Shown here: positions 1-8,864 of the stretch, one piece after another | Position numbering within the stretch: the stretch's first letter is position 1 | How the letters are laid out: every line of letters begins with the position of its first letter | Source of the DNA: Sphingorhabdus sp. | GTDB lineage: Bacteria; Pseudomonadota; Alphaproteobacteria; Sphingomonadales; Sphingomonadaceae | Assembly (NCBI GenBank): GCA_023262005.1 | Contig: JALREL010000154.1 | Span: 1-46,758 of the forward strand | DNA: 46,758 nucleotides | Direction of reading: 5' to 3' | The notes under the pieces: model-generated | Seen by the model: only the letters and a program-made list of their open reading frames with translations | What the model was told of the DNA's origin: nothing | Databases searched by the model: none | Position numbers and translations under genes: made by a program

Positions 1-180
1 ATCGTGCCACCGATGGACGGGGATAGTGTGCTGGTTTCGCCTGCTCCATCGCAATTGCACCTGATGATCGCAGCGATGGGCGGCTTTGTGCATGCCCATG
101 CAGGGTTACGCCGCGTCGTGCATGGCCCTGCATTTCCCGACTGGCAAATTCTCGATCGCTGGCGTGTAGTGGGAGGTTGA
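1..180 (+). CDS. C-terminal end of GTA-type NlpC/P60 peptidase (partial)
   Basis: The first 59 codons are open and end in TGA at 178-180. The peptide includes QLHLMIAAMGGFVHAHAGL followed by RRVVHGPAFPDW, which resembles the C-terminal end of the NlpC/P60 cell-wall peptidase (gp14) of RcGTA-like gene transfer agents; the catalytic Cys would lie upstream of the window. In such particles the enzyme is thought to open peptidoglycan during DNA delivery. The next gene starts one base after this stop and is the gp15-like tail protein, the order expected in GTA clusters, which supports the call. Inference rests on a short fragment plus synteny. Confidence 0.7.
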   Translation: MVPPMDGDSVLVSPAPSQLHLMIAAMGGFVHAHAGLRRVVHGPAFPDWQILDRWRVVGG

Positions 181-181
181 A

Positions 182-2356
182 GTGGCGACACTGGTTTTGA
201 CCGCGTTGGGCACGGCGATTGGCGGGCCCGTCGGCGGTGCTGTTGGGGCCATGCTTGGCCAGCAGCTCGATCGCGCTATAGTTGGAAATGGCCCCCGCCG
301 CGACGGCCCGCGCCTGCAGGAACTGGAACTGCAAACGTCGAGTTATGGCACTGCAATTCCAGCGATATTTGGTACGATGAGGGTTGCTGGCACGGTTATA
401 TGGGCGAGCGATTTGATCGAAAGGCGGACTGTCAACGGGGGTAGCAAAACCCGGCCCGCGACAACGACGTATAGCTATTCTGCCAATCTTGCGGTCGCCG
501 TGTCGAGCAAACCGATCGCGCGCATTGGCCGGATATGGGCGGACGGGAATTTGCTGCGCGGCTCTGACGGCGCGTTGAAGGTCGAGGCTGTGTTGCGCAT
601 GTATAATGGTTGGGATGACCAGGCGGTCGATCCCTTGCTGGCGTCCAGCGAAGGAATGGCGTTGTCGTCGGCGCATCGCGGCCTTGCTTATGTTGTTATC
701 GAAGATCTGCAGCTCGCCGACTTTGGTAACCGCATACCGTCATTGACCTTTGAAATTTTTGAACGTGATGTGCCGGCTGCCGTCAGCGAAATACTGCACC
801 ATGCGTCTCGTGGTTTGATTGAGGGCATCTCGAACGAGACGGTCGATGGATTTGCTGTACAGGGAAGTGACCAACGCACATCGATCGCGCCGCTTACAAA
901 CAGTTTTCCGATAATATTACGACCAAATGGCCGTCAGTTGCATGCCGAGGATTGGTTTTCTCCCACTGCCAATGCTGTGGCTTACGAGCCTGTATCGGCC
1001 ATTGATGGCAGGGCCATCGAGCGCCCCGCCAAAAAGCGCGGTGCGAAGTCGAAATCCTCTGCTTCGTTTGCGGTGCGCCATTATGAGCCGGCGCGCGATT
1101 ACCAAATCGGCCTTCAGCGCTATGGAGGCTCATCTGATGTGGGGCGCGATATTCAGATCGACCTGCCGGTATCGCTCTCAGCCTCTAAGGCGAAACGTAT
1201 AAGCACATTGTTGAGCATTCAGGATGCGAGTGCTTCAATGCAGTCGGCTGCAACATTGGCATTGAGGCCGGACATACCCAAGTTGGGATCATTTGTTCAA
1301 TCGAACCAGAAGCTTACTGAAATCGAATATCAGAAAGGCGCATTTCGGATCAGTACCAGCGGATGGATTTCGCAATCGGCCGTGCCTGATCTAGCCATCG
1401 ATGCCGGACGCGACGTAGCTGCTCCCGATTTGGCAATAGGGGAAACATTGCTGCACCTGGTAGACCTTCCAGCAATTGCAGCGCCACTTCCGTTGGAACC
1501 TAAACTGGGAGTTATTTCGGCTGGAACAGGCGAGGGATGGCGCAAAGCTGCGCTTTCATTACGCGACGGCAACTCGCTGATCGAAATCGGGCGGACAGCA
1601 CCGCCAGGCACTATAGGCACATTGATCGCTCCGTTTGCCGAAGGGCAGGCGCAAAGGATTGACCGAAAAAGCAGGCCGGTCATCCGGATCACGCATCCCG
1701 GAATGAGCCTGCTGCCAGGCAATGGGGATCCGCTTTGGACCAACGCTCCCGTGCTTCATATCGCTGGCGAATTTGTCAAATATGGAAATTGCCAACAGAT
1801 CTCAGCGACCGACTATTGGTTGTCGGATCTGGTACGCGGCTGTTTCGGAACCGAGCACAACATGGCCGCGCACGGTGCAGGACATACTATTGCGGTGGTC
1901 AATGCAGAGCAGATTGCGGTTTTCGACAGTTTGGCGCTACCTGTTGGAGCTCCGGTTTCGATCGAGGCTGTCGGACTGGGCGATACACAACCAGTTTTAG
2001 CGTCCATCACATCGGTCGGATTAGCATTGCGACCCCTTTCGCCAGTGCATTTGCGGATATCGCGCAACGAAGCCCTTGACCTGAAACTTGAGTGGAAAAG
2101 GCGTAGTCGCCTCGACACAGGATGGTGCGATTTTGTTGATCTTCCGTTGGACGAACCGCAGCCGCTCTTTCGTGTAAGCTTAGAAGCCTCCGGCATATTA
2201 ATAAATGAATATCAAGTGGATAGCGAGGTACTCGAAATAGCGGCATCGACCGTTTCGAGCTGGCAACTCGCGGCAGGAACGCTCTTGCATTGCGCGGTTC
2301 GTCAGGTTGGTGCCGGAGCTGTTTCACTCCCTTGCGTCAGGCAATTTGTCGTCTGA
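182..2356 (+). CDS. GTA/phage tail protein, gp15-like (host-specificity type)
   Basis: A 724-residue protein starting at GTG 182, with GGAGG about six bases upstream inside the end of the preceding gene. The N-terminus is a Gly/Ala-rich hydrophobic stretch (residues 1-28, GGPVGGAVGAMLGQQ) typical of the tail hub/fibre proteins at the distal end of RcGTA-like clusters. The ELELQTSSYGTAIPAIFGT segment (about 45-64) and the later phage-tail region (about 230-400) fit the Phage-tail_3 class. RcGTA gp15 is much longer (about 1,300 residues) and has a TIM-barrel-like insert. That insert is absent here, as in what I recall of the shorter sphingomonad forms. Its neighbours are a peptidase upstream and a DUF2793 protein downstream. 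Role inferred: baseplate/tail component contacting the recipient cell. Confidence 0.8.
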   Translation: MATLVLTALGTAIGGPVGGAVGAMLGQQLDRAIVGNGPRRDGPRLQELELQTSSYGTAIPAIFGTMRVAGTVIWASDLIERRTVNGGSKTRPATTTYSYSANLAVAVSSKPIARIGRIWADGNLLRGSDGALKVEAVLRMYNGWDDQAVDPLLASSEGMALSSAHRGLAYVVIEDLQLADFGNRIPSLTFEIFERDVPAAVSEILHHASRGLIEGISNETVDGFAVQGSDQRTSIAPLTNSFPIILRPNGRQLHAEDWFSPTANAVAYEPVSAIDGRAIERPAKKRGAKSKSSASFAVRHYEPARDYQIGLQRYGGSSDVGRDIQIDLPVSLSASKAKRISTLLSIQDASASMQSAATLALRPDIPKLGSFVQSNQKLTEIEYQKGAFRISTSGWISQSAVPDLAIDAGRDVAAPDLAIGETLLHLVDLPAIAAPLPLEPKLGVISAGTGEGWRKAALSLRDGNSLIEIGRTAPPGTIGTLIAPFAEGQAQRIDRKSRPVIRITHPGMSLLPGNGDPLWTNAPVLHIAGEFVKYGNCQQISATDYWLSDLVRGCFGTEHNMAAHGAGHTIAVVNAEQIAVFDSLALPVGAPVSIEAVGLGDTQPVLASITSVGLALRPLSPVHLRISRNEALDLKLEWKRRSRLDTGWCDFVDLPLDEPQPLFRVSLEASGILINEYQVDSEVLEIAASTVSSWQLAAGTLLHCAVRQVGAGAVSLPCVRQFVV

Positions 2357-2386
2357 GCGAATTTCTGGATTGGATGGGATATCAGG

Positions 2387-2827
2387 ATGAACACCCCTCG
2401 ATTTGAGTTGCCAAACATCATGGTCGGCCAAGCGCATAAGGAAATTACGCACAACGAAGCGCTCGTTCGGATCGATGCGCTGCTGCATATGTCGGTGGTT
2501 GCAACAGCAACAAATCCGCCAATTCTGAATGTTTCGGATGCAGGGAAATCCTGGATTGTTGGAGCGGGAGCAACTGGCAGATGGATGGGTCAGGATCTGG
2601 CTGTTGCGACATGGTCTGGAGCGGATTGGGATTTTTTCCGGCCCGCAGAGGGTATGGCAGTGTGGGACCAGGGTAACAGTGTGGAACTGCGATATGTTGA
2701 TGGAATCTGGCAGTCGCCATCGGCCGTCCCATCCCCCCAAGGTGGTGGAGTAATCGATACCGAAGCGAGGTCGGCTATAACGCAATTGCTGATGCAATTG
2801 CGACTATCGGGAATCATCGGCCAATAA
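2387..2827 (+). CDS. DUF2793 domain-containing protein
   Basis: A 146-residue protein whose N-terminus (FELPNIMVGQAHKEITHNEAL, about residues 5-25, then RIDALLHM) is the DUF2793 signature. The family is often found beside alphaproteobacterial GTA or phage tail genes and is thought to be an accessory tail or receptor-binding component; its exact role is unknown. It follows the tail protein by 30 bases on the same strand, so it probably belongs to the same transcript and ends the cluster. Trp/Gly-rich repeats (GRWMGQDLAV, WSGADWDFFRPAEG) suggest a beta-rich fold. The ATG at 2387 fits the start of the conserved domain. Confidence 0.82.
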   Translation: MNTPRFELPNIMVGQAHKEITHNEALVRIDALLHMSVVATATNPPILNVSDAGKSWIVGAGATGRWMGQDLAVATWSGADWDFFRPAEGMAVWDQGNSVELRYVDGIWQSPSAVPSPQGGGVIDTEARSAITQLLMQLRLSGIIGQ

Positions 2828-2939
2828 CATCCGACCCGGTTCGACAAGTTCGCGGTTAATCGCTGTAAACCTTTGCCCTTTTTTTCCGCAATAACGATGA
2901 AAGGCGACATTTTGGCAACAGTTTGCGGGCAAAGTAAGC

Positions 2940-2967
2940 TTGCAACACAGCACGATAGGGGTTAGAC
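2940..2967 (+). promoter_or_regulatory. Possible promoter of the OmpA-family gene
   Basis: TTGCAA (2940-2945) and TTAGAC (2962-2967) are spaced by 16 bases in the 186-base gap before the porin gene, a fair match to a housekeeping -35/-10 pair. The rest of the gap (2828-2939) has a T-run (2876-2884) but no convincing hairpin. Consensus reading only. Confidence 0.3.
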
Positions 2968-3013
2968 CTTTTACACCAATTTTTCATTCCTAAGATAGAA
3001 AAGGGGAAAGTTG

Positions 3014-4144
3014 ATGCGTAAGTTGGCCATTGGTTTGGCACTCGCTTCCACTGCTCTGGCAACACCGTCGATGGCCCGTGATGGCCAGTGGTATGTCGGA
3101 GTCGACGGCGGTGCCATGATTGTTGAAGATTTGAAAGCTGATGTCGGACCTGTTCCGCTTGAAGCTTCGCTGGATACCGACACCGGTTATGATTTCGGTG
3201 CAGTTGTAGGTTACGATTTCGGCGGCTTCCGTCTCGAAGCCGAAACTTCCTATCGTAATGCAGACGTCACCGGTACCTCGAGCTCTGCAGCGTTGATGCC
3301 GAGCGGTGCAGGAACTGCGTTGCAGTCGGCTGGCAGCTATGACACTGCTGGCGGTGCGAATGCCCTCAGCTTCATGCTCAACGGTGTTCTCGATTTCGGC
3401 GAAGATGATGGCCTGCAGGGCTTTGTCGGCGGCGGCGTTGGTGTTGCTCGCGTTGACGTTAAGAACATCTTTGCTGCACCCGCTTGGCTTGACGATTCCG
3501 ACACCGGTTTCGCATGGCAGGCAATTGCTGGCATTCGTGCTCCGCTCAGCGACAGCTGGGATGTTGGCCTGAAGTACCGCTTCTTCAACGCTCCTGGCGT
3601 TGATCTGGTGGATCGCCTTGGTCGTGACGTAAGCACCCGCTTCCGTTCGCACTCGCTGATGGGTAGCCTGGTTTACAACTTCGGTGGTGAGCCTGAGCCC
3701 GAGCCCGTCGCTCCGCCGCCGCCGCCGCCGGTCGTAGCACCGCCGCCGCCGCCGCCGCCGCCACCACCCCCGCCGCCGCCGCCGGCTCCGGTTTGCAACA
3801 CTGGTCCGTACATCGTGTTCTTCGATTGGGATAAGTCGAACTTGCGTCCTGACGCTGCTTCGACCCTCGATAACGCGGTTGCTCAGTATGCAAATTGCGG
3901 CAACGCTCGCGTCATGCTTGCCGGCCACGCCGACAAGTCGGGTGCAGCAAGCTACAACGTTGGCCTGTCGCAGCGTCGTAACGCAACCGTTCGCTCGTAT
4001 CTCGAGTCGAAGGGTGTTCCGGGCGGCGTGATCAGCACCGAAGCATTCGGTGAAACTGCTCCGCTGGTGCAGACCGCCGACGGTGTTCGCGAAGCGCAAA
4101 ACCGTCGCGTTGAAGTGACTTACGGTCCGGGTTCGGGCATGTAA
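3014..4144 (+). CDS. OmpA-family outer membrane protein
   Basis: A 376-residue protein. I chose ATG 3014 over the in-frame TTG at 3011 because AAGGGGA (3000-3006) is well spaced for it. Residues 1-22 form a signal peptide ending ATPSMA before RDGQWYVG. Residues 23-226 are an alternating beta-barrel region (GYDFGAVVGYDFGGFRLEAE and similar strands). A Pro-rich hinge follows (about 227-257, including 15 consecutive Pro), then an OmpA C-terminal peptidoglycan-binding domain (about 260-376) with VFFDWDKSNLRPDA, LAGHADKSG and QRRNATVRSYL, and the NRRVEV end. It anchors the outer membrane to peptidoglycan. It is a single gene with its own terminator. Confidence 0.93.
   Translation: MRKLAIGLALASTALATPSMARDGQWYVGVDGGAMIVEDLKADVGPVPLEASLDTDTGYDFGAVVGYDFGGFRLEAETSYRNADVTGTSSSAALMPSGAGTALQSAGSYDTAGGANALSFMLNGVLDFGEDDGLQGFVGGGVGVARVDVKNIFAAPAWLDDSDTGFAWQAIAGIRAPLSDSWDVGLKYRFFNAPGVDLVDRLGRDVSTRFRSHSLMGSLVYNFGGEPEPEPVAPPPPPPVVAPPPPPPPPPPPPPPPAPVCNTGPYIVFFDWDKSNLRPDAASTLDNAVAQYANCGNARVMLAGHADKSGAASYNVGLSQRRNATVRSYLESKGVPGGVISTEAFGETAPLVQTADGVREAQNRRVEVTYGPGSGM
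3713..3784 (+). repeat. CCG codon repeat encoding the poly-Pro hinge
   Basis: Six proline codons (3713-3730), a Val-Val-Ala break, then fifteen proline codons (3740-3784), mostly CCG. The triplet repeat leaves the complementary frames free of stops, which explains the long false antisense ORF here. A run of this length is expected to depend on EF-P for translation and may vary by slippage. Confidence 0.85.
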
Positions 4145-4172
4145 TCACTTTCGCGATTGCGAAACAGAATGG

Positions 4173-4200
4173 GGGCCGGCTTAACAGTCGGCCCTTTTTC
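4173..4200 (+). terminator. Rho-independent terminator after OmpA gene
   Basis: GGGCCG (4173-4178) pairs with CGGCCC (4189-4194) around a 10-base loop, followed directly by TTTTTC. It lies 28 bases after the porin stop codon, pointing in the plus direction. The facing glnD gene ends at 4244. Confidence 0.85.
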
Positions 4201-4243
4201 TTTGCGTTTTCTCGGGTTTGTTATGGCCGTTGAGACCGCATCC

Positions 4244-7003
4244 TCAAGCTACGGCTTGAACATTTTCCTGTGTCATACCGGATGCTGCTTCGAGCATCCG
4301 TGCTTCCAGCGCTTTCAGCCGTGACTTGTTTTCGATTTTGCCACCAAACAGGTCGGTGACGTAGAAAGTGTCGACTGCGCGCTCACCATAAGTGGCGATA
4401 TGCGCGCTGTGCAACGTCACTTTGGATTGGAATAAGGCCAGCGCCAAATTGTTAAGCAGCGCAGGACGGTCTGCCGCACTGACTTCGACGACCGTGAATC
4501 TGTTCGAAGCCTTGTTGTCGATCAGCACCGAAGGAGCAATACGGAAGGCATCCGCACGTCGAAGCGCAACGGGCTTAGCCATGAGCCTGGGCGAGAGTTT
4601 GCTGCGATTGGCGAGCGCGTCCCCAATGGACTGCTTGAGCCTCTGAATCTGGTCCGCTTCCTGGAATGGCCGTCCCCATGGATCCTGAACCAGGAAATTG
4701 TCTACCGCCAAGCCATCGGTGCTTGTGTGGATACGCGCATCGATAATGTTACCGCCAGCCAAATGGATTGCGCCGGCGATGCGATAGAAGAGACCCGGAT
4801 GGTCAGCAGCCAGCACGGTAATCAAAGTGGCGCCGCGATCCGGATAATAACAGGCGTCAATTGCCAGTGCTTCCTGCGCATTGTCCATGAGCAACCGCAG
4901 ATTGCGAATGATGATGTCATCGGGTTCCGCAATCCAGTAGGATTCGGGCATCCGCTTTGCCAATCGCTGGAATTTCTCGGCTGGCAGGGCAAGCTCGCTT
5001 TGAGCGGCAGTTTTCTTGCTCGCGATGCGTTCTTCGCGCCCCCTCTGTTTATGGCCGAGCCGCAAAACCTCTTCTGCCGCTTCAAAAAGATCGGATAGAA
5101 GCTGCCTCTTCCAACTGTTCCATACGCCCGGTCCGACCGCCCTTATATCGACCACGGTCAGCACCAGCAGCAATCGCAATCGCTCGATGGAGGTGACGAC
5201 CTGCGCAAAATCGAGGATGGTTTTGAAGTCTGCCAAGTCGCGTTTGAAAGCAGTAGCCGACATCAGTAGGTGGTGCCGCACCAACCAGGCAACGGTTTCT
5301 GTTTCGGCCTCTGATAATCCAAGCCTGGGGCACAGTTTGAAGGCAACCTCAGCCCCCAAAACGCTATGATCACCGCCGCGTCCCTTTGCGATATCGTGCA
5401 GCAGAACGGCGACGTAAAGCACCCTGCGGCTTAGAATCTGCTTCACAATTGCCGATGATAGCGGGTGGTCTTCGCGATGGTCGCCGCGTTCGATTTCTGC
5501 AAGCAGGCCAATGGCGCGGATCGAATGCTCGTCCACTGTGTAGTGGTGGTACATGTCGAACTGCATTTGCGCGACAACGCGCCCAAAGTCGGGGATGAAC
5601 CTGCCGAAGACCGTGGCTTCATTCATCCACCGCAACACCGATTCGGGATTGCGGGCCGAACAAAGCATTTCGAGAAACAGTTCGTTCGCCCGCGGGTCCA
5701 ACCTGACTTTGTTATCGATCAACCGCGCATCGCGGCGTGCCGCACGCATCGCCAACGGATGGATTTCAAGCGCATAAAGATCAGCTAGCTGGAACAGCTC
5801 GATCAACCGCACCGGGTCTTCGCGGAAAAATTCGTCGCTTGGCAGCGCCAACCTTCCGCGATCCAAGACAAAGCCGTGCAGTTTCCTCGGTTTCCTTGAA
5901 AAGCTTGGGAGGAAACGGCGTCCCTTTTTTGCATGGGCTTCATCTAGATGAGCTAAGAATAGCCCGGTCAGATCACCAACCGTTTTGGCATTCAGGAAAT
6001 AGAGCTGCATGAACCGCTCGACGGCCGACTTACCCGGGCGGGCGGCAAATCGCATGCGCTCAGCGACATCGCGTTGTAGGTCAAAAGTCAAACGATCTTC
6101 GGCGCGACCGGCAAGGTCGTGCATGTGGCAGCGCACGGCCCACAGGAAATTTTCAGCCTTTTCGAAGTTGCGATATTCTTCTTGCGTTAGTAGCCCAACA
6201 TCGACCAACGCGGCCGGCGAGCGCACGCGATGCACATATTTGCCGATCCAATAGAGCGTGTGCAAATCGCGAAGACCGCCTTTGCCATCTTTTATGTTGG
6301 GTTCCACAACATAACGGCTGTCGCCCATGCGTTTGTGGCGATCATCGCGCTCTGCCATTTTCTGGGCAACGAAATCGGGTCCCGTTTTAGCCGCGACTTC
6401 GCTCCAGAAACGTACGGAGGTTTCCTCATAAACCTCCCGGTCGCCCCAAACGAAGCGGCCTTCTAACAGGGCAGTCCGGATAGTCAGGTCTTCGAGCGCC
6501 ATCCGGATGGTTTCGTCGATCGAGCGGCTCGATTGTCCGACCTTCAAGCCGAGATCCCAAAGCAGGTAGAGCATCGCCTCCACCACTTGCTCGGTCCATC
6601 CGGTCCGCTTGTAGGGGGTGATGAATGCGATATCGACGTCGCTATACGGCGCCATCTCGCCTCGCCCATATCCGCCCACTGCAACAATCGCGAGCTTTTC
6701 GGCAGACGACCTGTTGGCCACGGAGAACATCGAATTGGTAACGAAGTCGTAGGCCAGCCGGATGATCTGGTCGATCAGGAAGGCCTGATCCTTGGCGCAA
6801 CTTCTACCATGCGACGGCTGATCCAAGAGGCGCCTGGAAATTTCTGCCTTGCCATCGCGCAAAGCCGCCTGGAGCAGCGACAGGACTTCGGCACGCAATT
6901 TTGCCCCGTCCAGATCCGCGCAAAGGGCAGAGATTTCCTCTGCCAACTTTGCACGGTCGATGATGTCGCGCTGCCGACTTCTGTTGGGAGACGTCCCGTT
7001 CAT
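4244..7003 (-). CDS. glnD: [Protein-PII] uridylyltransferase / uridylyl-removing enzyme
   Basis: A 919-residue protein, the usual GlnD length. It uridylylates PII when glutamine is low and deuridylylates it when glutamine is high, and so controls nitrogen assimilation. Residues 110-124 hold the nucleotidyltransferase motif GGYGRGEMAPYSDVD. The metal-binding HD domain has LLHDIAKGRGGDHS near 530-545. Two C-terminal ACT domains follow, one around LITVLAADHPGLFYRIAGAI and one around VVEVSAADRPALLNNLALAL; these sense glutamine. It lies 39 bases downstream of an acyl-CoA synthetase gene on the same strand and may be co-transcribed. It is convergent with the porin gene. Confidence 0.97.
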   Translation of the reverse strand: MNGTSPNRSRQRDIIDRAKLAEEISALCADLDGAKLRAEVLSLLQAALRDGKAEISRRLLDQPSHGRSCAKDQAFLIDQIIRLAYDFVTNSMFSVANRSSAEKLAIVAVGGYGRGEMAPYSDVDIAFITPYKRTGWTEQVVEAMLYLLWDLGLKVGQSSRSIDETIRMALEDLTIRTALLEGRFVWGDREVYEETSVRFWSEVAAKTGPDFVAQKMAERDDRHKRMGDSRYVVEPNIKDGKGGLRDLHTLYWIGKYVHRVRSPAALVDVGLLTQEEYRNFEKAENFLWAVRCHMHDLAGRAEDRLTFDLQRDVAERMRFAARPGKSAVERFMQLYFLNAKTVGDLTGLFLAHLDEAHAKKGRRFLPSFSRKPRKLHGFVLDRGRLALPSDEFFREDPVRLIELFQLADLYALEIHPLAMRAARRDARLIDNKVRLDPRANELFLEMLCSARNPESVLRWMNEATVFGRFIPDFGRVVAQMQFDMYHHYTVDEHSIRAIGLLAEIERGDHREDHPLSSAIVKQILSRRVLYVAVLLHDIAKGRGGDHSVLGAEVAFKLCPRLGLSEAETETVAWLVRHHLLMSATAFKRDLADFKTILDFAQVVTSIERLRLLLVLTVVDIRAVGPGVWNSWKRQLLSDLFEAAEEVLRLGHKQRGREERIASKKTAAQSELALPAEKFQRLAKRMPESYWIAEPDDIIIRNLRLLMDNAQEALAIDACYYPDRGATLITVLAADHPGLFYRIAGAIHLAGGNIIDARIHTSTDGLAVDNFLVQDPWGRPFQEADQIQRLKQSIGDALANRSKLSPRLMAKPVALRRADAFRIAPSVLIDNKASNRFTVVEVSAADRPALLNNLALALFQSKVTLHSAHIATYGERAVDTFYVTDLFGGKIENKSRLKALEARMLEAASGMTQENVQAVA

Positions 7004-7042
7004 GATACAGCGCTTAGAATATGCTCCGCATGGGAGAAAGGC

Positions 7043-8749
7043 TTATTCTTCGAGCGCTTTCACCTTTGCGTTATATTCCCGCCGCAACGTTACCCGGTCG
7101 ATTTTCTGGGTGCCGAGGCGGGGCAATGGTTCGGGGACACGCCAAAAGTGGACGGGAACCTTGAACGGAGCCAGCTTCGCCTGAAGGAAGGATTTGAGCT
7201 CATCGGGTGAAAGTTCCGTTCCCTCCTTGGTGTAATATACAAGGCCGGGCACCTCACCATAACGATCATCGGCAATTCCGAAGACCGACAATTCGGCTAT
7301 CGCATTATGTTCATAGGCAGCAGCTTCGACTTCGGGGCAGCTGATATTCTCGCCGCCGCGAATGATGATGTCTTTTTTGCGATCGACGATAAAAAGATAA
7401 CCGTCTTCATCCAGATAGCCGATATCACCCGTACGGAAATAGCCATCATCGGTGAATGCGGCTTTGGTGGCTTCATCATTGTTCCAATAGCCATTGAAAT
7501 TGGCGATCGAGCGGATGCAGACTTCGCCGCGTTCACCTTGCGGCATTTTGTTGCCGTCATCATCAAGGATTGCGAGATCAACTAGCGGCTTGGTCGCCGG
7601 GCCGGTGCTGGAGGGTTTGGCGAGATAATTCTCGGTAAAATTGCCGCAGCCCACACCATTGGTTTCGGTCAATCCGTAACCGAGGAGCGGGAAACCCCAT
7701 TCCATTTCCTGCTTGATGCGTTTGACATGTTCGACCGGGCGCGGAGCGCCACCCGCAGCAAATGCGGTGCACGATGTCAGATCATATTTGAGGCGATTGG
7801 GGTGGGTTGCAATTTCGATGCTCATCAGCGGCACGCCAACGAAGTAGGTGATCTTCTCCTTCTCGATCAACTGCATGGCATGCTCGGCATCCCATTTGGG
7901 CATGAGCACCAGCTTTCGACCAATAGCGAAGCTCTGTAAAAGGACAGGCACCGCCGCGGTGACGTGGAACAATGGAACGTTGAGCAGAGTTGCCGGTTGC
8001 ATTTTTGGAGCTTCGCCAGTCGAGGCGAGAATTTCGAAGAAGACCAAGGTCTGTCCGACATAGCTCATTGTGCCTTGGACAACCCCGCGATGGTCGGACC
8101 ATGCGCCCTTTGATTGGCCCGTCGAGCCGGAGGTGTAAAGTATGGTTGCAGCATCGAGCGGGTCAATCGCGGGCAGTTCGGTTTCGGTGCCACCGCCCTT
8201 GGCTAGCAGCGCCTTCAACCCCTCCAACGGGGCGACATCATGATCGAATAGGATCAATTCCGCGCCGCCAATGTCCTCGCCTTGCAAACGAGCAGCGCGC
8301 TGCGCATCGGCGAGCACGAAGCGGCAATCAACCATTCGGATGCCGTCTGCCAGCTCACCGCCTTGCCACCAGCCATTCAACAGGGTGGCAACACCGCCTG
8401 CCATCAATATGGCCATATAGGCGATGATCCAGTTCGCCGAATTGCGGGCTGCAATGCCGACACGCTCTCCAGATTTGAGGCCATGGCCTTCTACAAGGCC
8501 GCCCGCCAGTGCGCGCGCAGCGCTGTGACATTCGGCAAAAGTAAGCCGCTGGTCGCCATCGATCAGGAATTCCTTCTCAGCATTCATGGCGCAGAAAAAC
8601 GCGAAATAATCTCGCAGATTGCCGGGTGCTTTTGCAATTGCAGGGATCTGGACGCCATATTTTTCGACATAGTTGACAGCCAATGGGCCATCATCGGCCA
8701 TCAAACGTGCAACGGTGCTTTCAATTGCCTGGTCCAAAACCGTCGGCAT
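7043..8749 (-). CDS. Acyl-CoA synthetase (class I adenylate-forming enzyme)
   Basis: A 568-residue AMP-binding enzyme. The P-loop ILYTSGSTGQSKG lies near residue 200. LGYGLTETNGVG is the A5-like motif. YFRTGDIGYLDEDGYLFIVD and RKKDIIIRGGENISCPEVE form the hinge and A8 region, and the C-terminal GTQKIDR carries the catalytic Lys. Such proteins activate fatty or aromatic acids to acyl-AMP and then acyl-CoA; chain length cannot be told from sequence. The start at 8749 (MPTVLDQAIESTVARLMADDGP) has AGGAG just upstream (GGAGAG on the minus strand). It is divergent from lgt across a short AT-rich gap with an inverted repeat and precedes glnD on the same strand. Confidence 0.88.
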   Translation of the reverse strand: MPTVLDQAIESTVARLMADDGPLAVNYVEKYGVQIPAIAKAPGNLRDYFAFFCAMNAEKEFLIDGDQRLTFAECHSAARALAGGLVEGHGLKSGERVGIAARNSANWIIAYMAILMAGGVATLLNGWWQGGELADGIRMVDCRFVLADAQRAARLQGEDIGGAELILFDHDVAPLEGLKALLAKGGGTETELPAIDPLDAATILYTSGSTGQSKGAWSDHRGVVQGTMSYVGQTLVFFEILASTGEAPKMQPATLLNVPLFHVTAAVPVLLQSFAIGRKLVLMPKWDAEHAMQLIEKEKITYFVGVPLMSIEIATHPNRLKYDLTSCTAFAAGGAPRPVEHVKRIKQEMEWGFPLLGYGLTETNGVGCGNFTENYLAKPSSTGPATKPLVDLAILDDDGNKMPQGERGEVCIRSIANFNGYWNNDEATKAAFTDDGYFRTGDIGYLDEDGYLFIVDRKKDIIIRGGENISCPEVEAAAYEHNAIAELSVFGIADDRYGEVPGLVYYTKEGTELSPDELKSFLQAKLAPFKVPVHFWRVPEPLPRLGTQKIDRVTLRREYNAKVKALEE

Positions 8750-8782
8750 GGCGAATCTCTCCTTTGTTCTTTTTTATGTTTC

Positions 8783-8818
8783 CCTTTTGGCTATATAGTG
8801 CCGCAAATCCAAAAGGGG
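8783..8818. promoter_or_regulatory. Inverted repeat in the divergent acyl-CoA synthetase/lgt gap
   Basis: CCCTTTTGG (8783-8791) and CCAAAAGGG (8810-8818) are perfect 9-base inverted arms, 18 bases apart. A TATATA (8793-8798) that could serve as a -10 element lies between the arms. The position suggests an operator or a 5'-UTR hairpin; no T-run follows, so it is not a terminator. Confidence 0.4.
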
Positions 8819-8864
8819 ATGCAAATTGTACATTGCAACCGCGGCCGCTGCTGCCAGTGAGTAT

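Noticed and set aside
2045-2827. Complete prophage at the left edge
   Set aside because: Only tail-end genes of the GTA type are present, with no integrase, repressor or attachment repeat, and the next genes are chromosomal.
2990-4099. Long antisense ORF opposite the OmpA gene
   Set aside because: It is kept open by the CCG repeat and codon bias of the sense gene; the sense frame has a signal peptide and an OmpA domain, and the antisense protein is Arg-rich without recognisable features.
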